Of a DNA stretch of 64,000 bases, positions 9,713-18,701 are shown one piece after another; the first letter of the stretch is position 1; every line of letters begins with the position of its first letter. The notes under the pieces are model-generated. The model searched no databases. It was given only the letters and a program-made list of their open reading frames with translations, and was not told where the DNA came from. This DNA is from Bacillus sp. FJAT-27264. Lineage in GTDB: Bacteria; Bacillota; Bacilli; Paenibacillales; Paenibacillaceae. The DNA lies in contig NZ_MAQW01000001.1 of the NCBI RefSeq assembly GCF_001682855.1, positions 204,442-268,441 on the forward strand. Direction: 5' to 3'. The position numbers and the translations under genes were made by a program.

Positions 9713-10966
9713 TTACTTGACCGTTTCTTCAGTACCATTATATCTATTTGCTTGTTTCGCATTTACCCGACCCGCTAGCGAACCAACGAAGGAAAGAGCG
9801 AACCCAGCCGATGCAATGATATATAGCATTTGAATCCCCAGAGTATCCGCTATCCAGCCAGATAATAATAAAGAAACTCCATATAGAATTGAGGTAAGTG
9901 ACGATTGAGCCGCAAATAGCGGCGGGAGCTCTGAAGTGGGGACACTAGTTTGGTAAGAAGTTCTTTCCGCCAAATTCTTTATAGCTTGGAAAGCCCCTAT
10001 GGCGAACATGATGCCGAGCGTCACCACTGGACTAGTAGAAAAACTGAAGCCGAGTGTTAGCGCAGCAACGAAACCACTGCCTACAGTCAGCATAACACCA
10101 AGATTCCACTTTGCGTCCGTCAAACGACTCATCAAAATGCTTATGAGAACGAATCCACCTAAATTAGCGCCGTTCATCCATCCCCACCATATTTCGCCTA
10201 CATGTAGTCGTTCATTTACGAATACGAGCAATAGCGCTCCAGCAAATGCCCCTCTAAATAAACCTTCCCAAAAATCCATCCATAACAAGACACGTAACTT
10301 GGGTAACGTAAAATAAATACGCCAACCCTCTTGAAGGGATTGTCCCCAAGAAACGACTGGTGTTTGGTCCGCGCTGCTTCTGACTTCTTTTATCATTGCG
10401 GATGATATACAAGCACCGCCTAATAGCAGTGTTGACAGGAGCAGTACTTGGCTCGCGCCGAGCCAACTAACCGTAACGGACCCGAACGCCCATCCAGCCA
10501 GAGAACAAGTCTCAACAACACCCGCTAGTACGCTATTCGCTTTAAGTAACGAAGTTTCAGGTACGGTCAGTGCAACAAGCGACGACCTGACAGGACCCGC
10601 AACACCCTCCAGAATAGATATCCCGAATACCATCCCGACCAATATAGCAATATTGGGATTCTCATTACCCTTTAACAGCATGTATATGGTGAGTAAGCCC
10701 AAGCCAAGTGTTTGCCCGCCAAGACTAGAGGTAAGCAGGCGGTTCAATCGCAGTTTAAGCATGATAACAGGAGCCACTACGCTACCGACTGTCATACCCG
10801 CAACTCTAAGTAGTGGATACAAAGCGGTTATGGTCGCCGAACCAGAAAGATGATAAAGCGTGACAACTAGCGCCAAAATGTACCAGATGTCTCCTAAAGT
10901 AGATAGAGCCTGACTAAGCCAGAGTCTATGAAATGATTGTGTAAGCAATGGACTCATCCTTCCCAA
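9713..10966 (-). CDS. MFS transporter, macrolide-efflux-like
   Basis: The 417-residue membrane protein has about 12 hydrophobic segments and the N-terminal FHRLWLSQALSTLGD segment typical of the MFS_3/macrolide-efflux (MefA-like) group. The substrate cannot be read from sequence. The longest frame opens at TTG 10966. An ATG at 10957 gives MSPLLTQ, but its GGGAAGG is directly adjacent, so the start is uncertain. The gene is alone, between the PBP gene and the intron. It has no counterpart in the conserved B. subtilis order and may be an acquired gene. Confidence 0.85.
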   Translation of the reverse strand: MGRMSPLLTQSFHRLWLSQALSTLGDIWYILALVVTLYHLSGSATITALYPLLRVAGMTVGSVVAPVIMLKLRLNRLLTSSLGGQTLGLGLLTIYMLLKGNENPNIAILVGMVFGISILEGVAGPVRSSLVALTVPETSLLKANSVLAGVVETCSLAGWAFGSVTVSWLGASQVLLLSTLLLGGACISSAMIKEVRSSADQTPVVSWGQSLQEGWRIYFTLPKLRVLLWMDFWEGLFRGAFAGALLLVFVNERLHVGEIWWGWMNGANLGGFVLISILMSRLTDAKWNLGVMLTVGSGFVAALTLGFSFSTSPVVTLGIMFAIGAFQAIKNLAERTSYQTSVPTSELPPLFAAQSSLTSILYGVSLLLSGWIADTLGIQMLYIIASAGFALSFVGSLAGRVNAKQANRYNGTEETVK

Positions 10967-11080
10967 TATTCAGTTGTATTCAGGAAAAGGAATGAGCTTT
11001 TACAACGGTCTGCCTCCGATCAAAATGAAAAAGATTGTTTCATTGTAGCATTTTTCATTCCGAATAGCATTCCTTCTGGC

Positions 11081-11145
11081 AAAAAAAAGAACCCCGGCTG
11101 TGCGTACAATCCCTCCTAATGAAGGAGCACGACACAACCAGGGTT
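11081..11145 (-). terminator. Intrinsic terminator of the PBP gene
   Basis: A long stem pairs 11133-11145 with 11090-11104 (AACCCTGGTTGTG with CGCACAGCCGGGGTT, with G-U pairs). An inner CTCC/GGAG pair and a T-run at 11088-11081 complete it. Confidence 0.85.
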
Positions 11146-11182
11146 GTAGAACTTCTATTCAGTTGTTGCAATAACCAACCTC

Positions 11183-13753
11183 TTAAGGCGCAGTTGCGCC
11201 ATCCGTACCCGCTTCAAGATCGGAATTGGTCGGGGCACCCGTGTCGACACCAGCATTGGCTGGATTGCCAGGTTCAGTTGTAGCTGCTGGCGGCGGTGTC
11301 GTAATAGGGGGAGGCGTCGGAATTGGCGGCAGTGTACTCTCAGGCGGAGCAGTCGTTCCGCTGTTACTTCCACCACTACCGTTATCACCACCCTGGTCTC
11401 CACCTCCATTATTCCCTCCTTGGTCATCTCCACCGTTACCCGGCGTTTCGACAGGGACATTAGGATCAGGGGTGATCGTAGGTTCTGGGGTCGGTTCTTC
11501 ATCCTCCACATAGATGGAGACCGTACTCGATGCCGGGCCTTCTGTACCCAGCTCAGGATAATAAGCCGTTACATAATATTCATAGGTCAGACCTGGCATC
11601 GCGCTGATGTCGCCAACCCCGGCATTTGTTGTGCTCAGTACGGAACTGAAGTTCGCTTCCGAAGTCTCCTTGCGGTAAACACGATACTCTACACCCGCAG
11701 TAGATACGGCATTCCAGCTGAGATTTACCGTCAACGTAGACGGATCATATTGGGCGGACAGACCGCTCACTGCCTGTATAGTTTCTGGAGTCGGTGTAGG
11801 TTCCAGGTTAACGATATTGTCCGGCCGCGGGAACGACTTCTTCGGCACATCTCGCAGCGCTTCCTTCATCACCTTGCCCCAGAATGCTGCTGCCAGCGGA
11901 CTGCTGTTCTTGAGCAGATGCTTCTTGCTTGGTTTGTCATACCCCATCCAGACGGCTGCCGTCCATTCCGGAGTATAGCCGACGAACCAGACATCACGGT
12001 TCGAGCTGATACCAGGGTATCCACTTTGGGTTGTGCCGGTCTTGCCGGCTACCGGACGGTCAATTCTGGCTTTTTTACCCGTTCCGCTCTCAACGACCTT
12101 CTGCATCATATCGGTCATCTGGTATGCGGTACTTTCTTTCATGACCCGCGTCGGTGTCGTATTCGCCTTGAATTTGGCTTCTCCGCTGCTATCTGTAATT
12201 GATTTGATCGAATAAGCATCACGGATTTCACCACCGTTGGCAAAAGCACTGTATGCTTGCGCCATCTCCAGCGTGTTCGTTCCCTTGCTCATGCCCCCGA
12301 GTGCCAGCGAAAGGTTCTTGTCTTCATCGGTGAGGTCAATCCCCATTTTCTTGGCGAATTGGAAGCCTGTATTCACGCCGATTTCATTCAGCAGCCATAC
12401 CGCCGGAATATTCTCCGACTTCTGTAAGGCATCGCTCATACTAATTGTGCTGGAATATCCATGCAGATTGTTCGGACAGTATTTGCCGAAACACTGCTTC
12501 ACATTGCTGAGCAAGGAATTCTCGTTGAATTTGCCAGTCTCCAATGCCGGCGCGTATGACACCAGCGGCTTGAAGGCAGAACCCGGCGAACGGCGGCTAG
12601 CGGTTACCCGGCTATAGCCTTTTTTCTCATAGTTCCGGCCACCAAGCAGAGCAACAATACTTCCGTTCTCCTGGTTGATGATGGTCATCGAGCCTTGCAC
12701 TAGATCATCGTCCACACTTTTCTCAAAGTTGGAGCTGTCGGCAAAGGCATCCTCTACCGTTTCTTGCGCGTGCTTATCCATAGTAGTGTAGATCTTATAT
12801 CCGCCGATATTCAGATCATCCTCGGTCAGTCCATACTTATCTTCTGCTTCGTCCACTACATAGTCAATGAAAGCCTGATAGCGTTGTTTCGTTTCCGGCG
12901 GCTTGTAGTTGTAGTCCACCACTTTGGCTTCGTCCCGCTCTTGTTCGGTAATGTACCCCTGCTCATACATGAGCTGCAGCACAACCGCACGACGTTCCTT
13001 GGACAAGTCCGGATTGCGGAGCGGATTATATCGTGAAGGACCTTTAGGCATAGCCGCCAAGGTTGCCATCTGCCAGATTTTCAGCTGACTAAGATCACTT
13101 TGGCCGAAATAACGGATCGAAGCAGCCTTGATACCATACACTGTACCACCGAAGTTAATCCGGTTCAGATAGAGCGTAATAATATCTTCCTTCGTCTTCT
13201 GATTCTCTAGTGCGACAGCGATGGAGACCTCTGTTGCTTTTCGGAAAAAGGTCTTATCCCGTGTTAAAAAGATGTTCTTGGCGAGCTGCTGCGTAATCGT
13301 ACTACCGCCCTCCACCATGCTCCGTGCGGCAATATCCTTGACTGCGGCACGGCCGATAGACCACAGATCCACCCCGCTATGCTCGAAGAATCGTCTGTCC
13401 TCTGTGGCTACAAACGCATCAATCAGCAGCTTCGGGATCTTGTCATACTCCACCGGATCACTCTTCTCAAAAGCTAACTCGCCGATAATATTCGCATTCC
13501 GGTCATAGATTTTGGTTGTTGGGTTTACGGTCAGCTTGTCTTCGTTCTCCTGCAGCAGCTTCTCTCCGTTCAGCATAATGAAGAGGTAACCACCCAGCGC
13601 ACAAAAAATAGCTAGTGCTGTTGCAAAAAACAAACTCCATAATACACGTTTTTTGGTAAGAAACTTTTTCTTCTTTGCATTTGTCTTTGGTTTGGATGAC
13701 ATCGGCGTTCTGTCTCTATTCCGATTCGTCCTGGACATTTCATCTTTAGACAT
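11183..13753 (-). CDS. ponA: Class A penicillin-binding protein 1A
   Basis: This bifunctional enzyme polymerises and cross-links peptidoglycan. Order along its 856 residues: a basic cytoplasmic tail, one membrane anchor (about 36-62), a GT51 transglycosylase domain (about 75-250, with ATEDRRFFEHSG and GGSTITQQLAKN), and a transpeptidase domain with SAFK (about 393), SEN (about 446) and KTG (about 569). A fibronectin-III-like domain (about 668-750) and a Pro/Thr/Gly/Asn-rich tail of about 100 residues follow. The FN3 plus low-complexity tail resembles B. subtilis PonA. All active-site motifs are intact. It is monocistronic, with its own terminator. Confidence 0.93.
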   Translation of the reverse strand: MSKDEMSRTNRNRDRTPMSSKPKTNAKKKKFLTKKRVLWSLFFATALAIFCALGGYLFIMLNGEKLLQENEDKLTVNPTTKIYDRNANIIGELAFEKSDPVEYDKIPKLLIDAFVATEDRRFFEHSGVDLWSIGRAAVKDIAARSMVEGGSTITQQLAKNIFLTRDKTFFRKATEVSIAVALENQKTKEDIITLYLNRINFGGTVYGIKAASIRYFGQSDLSQLKIWQMATLAAMPKGPSRYNPLRNPDLSKERRAVVLQLMYEQGYITEQERDEAKVVDYNYKPPETKQRYQAFIDYVVDEAEDKYGLTEDDLNIGGYKIYTTMDKHAQETVEDAFADSSNFEKSVDDDLVQGSMTIINQENGSIVALLGGRNYEKKGYSRVTASRRSPGSAFKPLVSYAPALETGKFNENSLLSNVKQCFGKYCPNNLHGYSSTISMSDALQKSENIPAVWLLNEIGVNTGFQFAKKMGIDLTDEDKNLSLALGGMSKGTNTLEMAQAYSAFANGGEIRDAYSIKSITDSSGEAKFKANTTPTRVMKESTAYQMTDMMQKVVESGTGKKARIDRPVAGKTGTTQSGYPGISSNRDVWFVGYTPEWTAAVWMGYDKPSKKHLLKNSSPLAAAFWGKVMKEALRDVPKKSFPRPDNIVNLEPTPTPETIQAVSGLSAQYDPSTLTVNLSWNAVSTAGVEYRVYRKETSEANFSSVLSTTNAGVGDISAMPGLTYEYYVTAYYPELGTEGPASSTVSIYVEDEEPTPEPTITPDPNVPVETPGNGGDDQGGNNGGGDQGGDNGSGGSNSGTTAPPESTLPPIPTPPPITTPPPAATTEPGNPANAGVDTGAPTNSDLEAGTDGATAP

Positions 13754-13806
13754 GGTGCCTCCTGACTCCCTTTAAGGAAAAAAAATCGTGAATGCCTTCC
13801 TGAATG

Positions 13807-13832
13807 AAAAGAACAACCTTCTCAGGTTGCTC
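13807..13832 (-). terminator. Probable terminator after hfq
   Basis: Stem GAGCAACC/GGTTGTTC (13832-13811, 6-base loop) is followed on the minus strand by CTTTTC. The T-run is short, so strength is uncertain. Confidence 0.5.
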
Positions 13833-13928
13833 CTTCTCACTCTTTATTCAAACGCTGTATACACAAAAAGGTTTCACTTCAGTTGTTTAAAATCTGCCAG
13901 GCAGATCAATCAAGCACGCGCCCGATCG

Positions 13929-14168
13929 TTATTCCTCGTTGCTGTTATCATGCATCAAGGACACGCTGCGTTGCGGTGTGAAGGTAGAAATGGCATGCTT
14001 GTACACCATTTGCTGACGGCCATCACTGTCAATGACAATGGTGAAATTGTCGAAAGCTTTAATGATGCCCCGGATTTGAAAACCGTTGGTCAAATATACT
14101 GTAGCAGGGATATTCTCTTTGCGCAGTTGGTTCAAGAACGTATCTTGGATGTTAATGGACTTGTTCAT
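13929..14168 (-). CDS. hfq: RNA chaperone Hfq
   Basis: Hfq forms a hexameric Sm ring that binds AU-rich RNA and sRNAs. Sm1 is visible as [20 protein letters not shown] followed by [11 protein letters not shown], and Sm2 as MVYKHAIST. The longest frame opens at TTG 14183, but the ATG at 14168 has GGGGGT about eight bases upstream and gives the usual N-terminus (79 residues). In B. subtilis hfq directly follows miaA. Here a two-gene ABC exporter and a small gene separate them, and hfq has its own promoter. Confidence 0.95.
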   Translation of the reverse strand: MNKSINIQDTFLNQLRKENIPATVYLTNGFQIRGIIKAFDNFTIVIDSDGRQQMVYKHAISTFTPQRSVSLMHDNSNEE

Positions 14169-14239
14169 ATGACGTACCCCCAATGGTTCAATTAGATTGT
14201 TCAGAAGTATATTCTAGACCTGAGAGAAACTTTCCTGCT

Positions 14240-14269
14240 ATTATATCACGGATCATCCCCCTTCTTCAA
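14240..14269 (-). promoter_or_regulatory. Probable sigma-A promoter of hfq
   Basis: On the minus strand TTGAAG (14269-14264), an 18-base spacer and TATAAT (14245-14240) lie about 70 bases upstream of the hfq start. The rest of the 14169-14550 gap shows no gene. Confidence 0.65.
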
Positions 14270-14550
14270 TGGAGGATGCACGGGGTAACACAGGGGCTTA
14301 TTTTATCGGTCAAGGATATATTCATCACTTCTTGATTAAAACGAATAAATTCAAGTTCAGCACTGAATCTCTTAAAAAGTGGCTCCCCCTTAATGTGTTG
14401 TACTCATACATTATAAGCCTATTGTAATCCTTGGTCCAATTGTCAGATGACACCTGGCCCAAGTTCCTCACAAAGTATTGATTTCGACCTCGCCTTCCTA
14501 TTCTCCTTCTTCAATTCACATTGAAACCTGATCCCGCTTAAAAAATCCGT

Positions 14551-16395
14551 CTACACCGCCCGCTCAAACTGGCTAACATACAATTCATGATAGACACCAT
14601 CAAGCTTAAGCAACTGCTCATGGGGACCTTGTTCAACAATCCGGCCGCTCTGGATAACCAGGATACGGTCCGCATCCTGAATTGTACTGAGTCTGTGCGC
14701 AATGACAAAGCTGGTGCGTCCCTGCATGAGGGTCTTCATGGCCTGCTGAATCTGCATCTCTGTACGGGTATCTACGCTACTCGTTGCTTCATCCAAAATC
14801 AAAATAGCTGGATCAGCAAGAATAGCGCGTGCGATCGTCAGCAATTGGCGCTGTCCATGACTCAAATTACTGCCTTCCGTCTCCAGTATCGTGTCATAGC
14901 CATGCGGAAGTCTTGCGATAAAATCGGCGGCATTGGCCAGTCTTGCGGCCTCCTCAACCTCTTTGTCAGTGGCCTCAAGGCGTCCAAAACGAATGTTCTC
15001 GCGTATCGTCCCTGAGAATACATGAGCGTCTTGCAGAACCATCCCGATCTGGCTCCGAAGTCCACGTTTGTTCAGCTTCCGAATGTCAAAGCCATCAATG
15101 GTAATTGAACCATCCGTCATCTCATAAAACCGGGTCAGCAGATTTACAATCGTCGTCTTACCTGATCCAGTCGGGCCGACAATGGCCACTTTTTCGCCGG
15201 GCATGGCTTCAAAGGTTACCCCGTTCAAAATGGGCGAATCCTCTTTGTAGCGGAAGGATACGTCACGGAAATCAACTTTCCCGGTCAAGTTCGGACATTT
15301 CATCTCTCCCTCGTTTACTGATTCGTATTCAGACGGTAAATCTAACACTTCAAACACACGCTCCGCCCCCGCAATGGCAGACTGAATCAGATTGTACTGG
15401 TTAGCCAGTTCAGAGATCGGACGCCCGAATTGCTTGGAATAATTCAGGAAGCTTACGATAATCCCGACCGTGGCCAGCCCGTGGTAAGCCATCCAGCCAC
15501 CGGTACCCGCAATGATTGCAAAGCCAAGATTATTAATAAGGTTCATAACCGGCCCCACAAGTCCAGATACAATCTGTGCTTTGATGCCGACTTTGTTCAG
15601 TTTATGGCTGATCCCGCGAAACCGTTCTGTCTCATTAGCTTCTCTTACGTATTGCTTCACGACCTTTTGTCCGCTGATCGTCTCCTCAATAAACCCGTTA
15701 AGCTCGCCCAAATGCCGCTGCTGATCCTTAAAATAGATTCGGCTCAATCCGGCGATTTTGCGGCTGCTTACGAGCACAAGAGGGATGGTTAACATTGCAA
15801 CCACTGTAAGCGGAACATTCAGGGTGAGCATGATGACCAGCGAACCACTCAGCGTAATGAGACTGTTCAGAAGCTGTGTCACACTCTGATTCAGCGAATT
15901 CGATACATTCTCGATATCGTTGGTTGCCCTGCTCATCAGCTCTCCGCGAGCGTGTGTGTCGAAGAACTGTACCGATAACTCCTGATATTTGGCGAATAAG
16001 TCACGCCGGAGTTCAAGCACCGTATTTTGCGACACTGCCGTCATGACATAGGCCTGCACCCAGGCAACCAGACTAGAAAGCCCATAGATCCCCAGCAGGA
16101 GAAGGCTAAAGCGAACCAGCAAATTGTATTCGCGTGGAATAACGGCGATGTCTATCGCCTTGCCCAGCAGAAACGGTGCAACCAACGATAACACTGCATT
16201 CAGCACAGTGAAAATGTACACCACGATCAATCCGCCCCGTTGACGATTCAAATAAGCCCAGATGCGTCTAATGGTGGCACTCCGGTTCTTAGCGCGAACG
16301 ATTGGCATGGCAGGTCCGCCTCCTCCATGACCCCTGCCGAAGGCGCCCGGCGGGCCGGGTACCTGTGCCGATGTACGATTATGGGGACTGGACAT
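14551..16395 (-). CDS. ABC exporter half-transporter, catalytically complete partner (YfiC-like)
   Basis: The 614-residue protein has a glycine/proline-rich N-terminal extension, six membrane segments (about 55-345), and a nucleotide-binding domain with Walker A GPTGSGKTT, signature NLSHGQRQL and Walker B ILILDEATSSVD. The signature has H in place of the usual first G (LSHGQ). Its start overlaps the stop of the upstream exporter gene by one base (TAATG), so the two are translationally coupled. The pair forms a heterodimer of the multidrug-exporter class, resembling YfiBC of B. subtilis. Substrate unknown. Confidence 0.9.
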   Translation of the reverse strand: MSSPHNRTSAQVPGPPGAFGRGHGGGGPAMPIVRAKNRSATIRRIWAYLNRQRGGLIVVYIFTVLNAVLSLVAPFLLGKAIDIAVIPREYNLLVRFSLLLLGIYGLSSLVAWVQAYVMTAVSQNTVLELRRDLFAKYQELSVQFFDTHARGELMSRATNDIENVSNSLNQSVTQLLNSLITLSGSLVIMLTLNVPLTVVAMLTIPLVLVSSRKIAGLSRIYFKDQQRHLGELNGFIEETISGQKVVKQYVREANETERFRGISHKLNKVGIKAQIVSGLVGPVMNLINNLGFAIIAGTGGWMAYHGLATVGIIVSFLNYSKQFGRPISELANQYNLIQSAIAGAERVFEVLDLPSEYESVNEGEMKCPNLTGKVDFRDVSFRYKEDSPILNGVTFEAMPGEKVAIVGPTGSGKTTIVNLLTRFYEMTDGSITIDGFDIRKLNKRGLRSQIGMVLQDAHVFSGTIRENIRFGRLEATDKEVEEAARLANAADFIARLPHGYDTILETEGSNLSHGQRQLLTIARAILADPAILILDEATSSVDTRTEMQIQQAMKTLMQGRTSFVIAHRLSTIQDADRILVIQSGRIVEQGPHEQLLKLDGVYHELYVSQFERAV

Positions 16396-18125
16396 TACGA
16401 TACCTCCTCTTCCTTCAATTGCGATTGCCGGATCTCCTGATAAACTTCTGAAGTTCGCAGCAGTTCTTCGTGTGTACCCTGGGCAGCGATTACACCATTC
16501 TCCAAAATCAGAATTCGATCCGCATCAACGACAGACGACACGCGTTGCGTAATCAGAATGTTCGTGCTGCTCCCCATCTCCTGACTGAGCCGCTTGCGAA
16601 TTCGCGATTCAGTTACCGCATCCAGCGCACTGGTGCTGTCGTCCATAATTAGAATGGTAGGTTGAATCAGCATTGCCCGTGCAATAGATAGCCGCTGCTT
16701 CTGTCCACCGGATAGATTAATCCCACGTTGACCCAGTACAGTATCGTAAGCTTCAGGAAGCCCCATAATAAATCCATCTGCTTCCGCAGCAATAGCCGCC
16801 TGCTTAACCTCCTCATCCGTAGCATCAGGCCGGCCATAGCGGATATTATCGCGGATAGTTCCACTGAACAAAATCGTTTGCTGCATGACAAATCCGATGT
16901 TTTTGCGCAGATGCTCCAGGTCAATTCTTCGAATGTCTGAGCCGTCGATTGTAATAGAACCTGACGACACCTCATAGATCCGCGACATGAGGCTAACCAG
17001 TGTCGACTTGCCCGCACCGGTGCCCCCAAGGATTGCGACCGTTTCACCAGGTTTAGCCGTAAATGAAATATCCTCCAGCACAAAATTCTCATCATTTGAA
17101 TCATAAGCAAATGAGACCCTGTTAAACTCAACCTGACCGACATGAACAGCATTTGTTAGGCTGTCATGCGAATTTGCGATTTCATTCGTTGTTGCGAGCA
17201 CTTCGCTTACACGATCCCCGGACACTTTTGCCCGCGAAATGAACGTGAGCATATTGCTCAGCATCAGCATCGACATAAGAAGCTGGGTCACATAGTTGAT
17301 AAAAGCAATCAAATCGCCGATAGGCAATCCGTGATTCCAGTTTGCCAGTCCTCCAAACCAAAGAACCGCAACAATGCTGACATTCAGCACCAGCATCATG
17401 AGCGGTAAATTAAGTGACATAAGCCGTGTAACCTTGATCGCCGTCTCGGTATAATCCTTATTCGCCTCGTTGAATCGCTTCTGCTCATGCTCGCCACGAA
17501 CAAAGGCCTTAATGACACGAATCCCCGATAGATTTTCCTGCAGCACCGTGTTGACCCCATCGAGCTTGACCTGCATTTTACTAAACAGCGGGAAGGAAAA
17601 CCGGATCAGTACATAAAGCAGTACAAACAACAGCGGAACCGAGACAAGCAGGATAAGTGTCAATGAAGAACTGATGCGAATCGCCATAACCAAACTACCG
17701 ATCAGTAGCAGTGGTGAACGCACGAGCGACCGCAGAATGATCTGAACAAACGTCTGTAGCTGCACCACATCGTTCGTTAGACGGGTAATCAGCGATCCGG
17801 TCTTCAGCTTATCCAGATTTCTATTAGAAAAAGTCTGTACCTGTTCAAACAGCCGAATCCGCAGATCGTTACCGAAATTTTGCGACGCGATGCTTGAAAA
17901 AATCGTACATCCCACACCACCAATCAGACCAATAAAGGCTACGCCCAGCATGGTCAGACCAGTCGAGACAATATGCGACAAATCATTTTTCATTATGCCT
18001 TTGTCCACAATGCTTGCCATCAATGTAGGTTGAAGCAAATCCATAAACACTTCAACAACCATCAGAAGGGGTGCCAGCACGCACCACAGCCAGTAAGGCT
18101 TAATAAAACTCTTTAGCTTTGACAT
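16395..18125 (-). CDS. ABC exporter half-transporter, degenerate-site partner (YfiB-like)
   Basis: The 576-residue half-transporter has six membrane segments, Walker A GGTGAGKST, signature NLSGGQKQR and Walker B ILIMDDSTSALD. The catalytic glutamate after Walker B is replaced by aspartate, the usual sign of the degenerate subunit in heterodimeric exporters such as YfiBC or TM287/288. It is the first exporter gene of the unit, 75 bases after a small conserved-looking unknown gene that may be its regulator. Confidence 0.9.
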   Translation of the reverse strand: MSKLKSFIKPYWLWCVLAPLLMVVEVFMDLLQPTLMASIVDKGIMKNDLSHIVSTGLTMLGVAFIGLIGGVGCTIFSSIASQNFGNDLRIRLFEQVQTFSNRNLDKLKTGSLITRLTNDVVQLQTFVQIILRSLVRSPLLLIGSLVMAIRISSSLTLILLVSVPLLFVLLYVLIRFSFPLFSKMQVKLDGVNTVLQENLSGIRVIKAFVRGEHEQKRFNEANKDYTETAIKVTRLMSLNLPLMMLVLNVSIVAVLWFGGLANWNHGLPIGDLIAFINYVTQLLMSMLMLSNMLTFISRAKVSGDRVSEVLATTNEIANSHDSLTNAVHVGQVEFNRVSFAYDSNDENFVLEDISFTAKPGETVAILGGTGAGKSTLVSLMSRIYEVSSGSITIDGSDIRRIDLEHLRKNIGFVMQQTILFSGTIRDNIRYGRPDATDEEVKQAAIAAEADGFIMGLPEAYDTVLGQRGINLSGGQKQRLSIARAMLIQPTILIMDDSTSALDAVTESRIRKRLSQEMGSSTNILITQRVSSVVDADRILILENGVIAAQGTHEELLRTSEVYQEIRQSQLKEEEVS

Positions 18126-18200
18126 CTTTTCACCTGATTTCTGAAACTCGTGTTCTAAGGGTTAAACTAAAAACAACAATCATTGTGGCCATCAATCATA

Positions 18201-18545
18201 TCAGTTACTCTCATCCTTTACTTCTTCCCTATCCCGTTTCACATCCTGTTCCAACAGCACTTCCCGCAGCTCAAAGGCATGGATAAATTCTTGCATAATG
18301 GCATCGGTGGCTTTTAATTCACCGCTCAAAACCTGCTTAATGGCGTCGTATTCGGGCTGGTTCAGCTGTTGCATCAACGTGGAGCGCTTGATATCCAATC
18401 TTTCCAGAAAAGCAATTGCACGCCCTCTGCGAAAGGTCTGCGCACTATGAATACGTTCCTTATGTCCGTCACCCGAATCGCATCCCTGTTCACCAGATCC
18501 CCGGTGACCACGTGACCCCTTTGATCGATCTTTTCCCTCGCGCAT
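18201..18545 (-). CDS. Small basic protein of unknown function ahead of the ABC exporter
   Basis: The 114-residue protein has a Gly/Arg/Lys-rich N-terminal half (GSRGHRGSGEQG), then a helical half beginning RGRAIAFLERLDIKRSTLMQQL. I do not recognise a domain. The ATG has GAGGAGGG at good spacing. It lies 75 bases upstream of the ABC exporter genes on the same strand with no clear terminator between, so co-transcription is likely. The basic helical character and the palindromes in its leader would suit a local regulator, but that is inference. Confidence 0.7.
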   Translation of the reverse strand: MREGKDRSKGSRGHRGSGEQGCDSGDGHKERIHSAQTFRRGRAIAFLERLDIKRSTLMQQLNQPEYDAIKQVLSGELKATDAIMQEFIHAFELREVLLEQDVKRDREEVKDESN

Positions 18546-18564
18546 TTTAAATCCCTCCTCATTA

Positions 18565-18582
18565 TGTATACATTTGTATACA
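18565..18582 (-). promoter_or_regulatory. Tandem palindromic octamers, candidate operator
   Basis: TGTATACA occurs twice, at 18565-18572 and 18575-18582. Each copy is its own reverse complement and the two are 10 bases apart start to start, one helical turn. They lie 20-37 bases upstream of the small gene's start. A TTGACA occurs further upstream on the minus strand, but no matching -10 is clear. Confidence 0.5.
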
Positions 18583-18630
18583 ATAGTGACTATTATTAAT
18601 CTAATCCTGATTCATATCGATTGTCAAGAC

Positions 18631-18673
18631 GAAAAAAATGCTCCCGAAAAGTGAAAATCCACTTCAGGAGCAT
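18631..18673 (-). terminator. Intrinsic terminator of the mutSL-miaA unit
   Basis: Stem ATGCTCC.GAAGTG / CACTT..GGGAGCAT (18673-18638) is followed by seven T on the minus strand, about 30 bases past the miaA stop. Confidence 0.9.
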
Positions 18674-18701
18674 CCTTTATGCTATCGTATGACGCAAACA
18701 T

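Noticed and set aside
11420..12202. 260-codon frame antisense to the PBP gene
   Set aside because: Composition is that of an antisense shadow (many Arg, Cys and His), while the opposite strand encodes an intact PBP.
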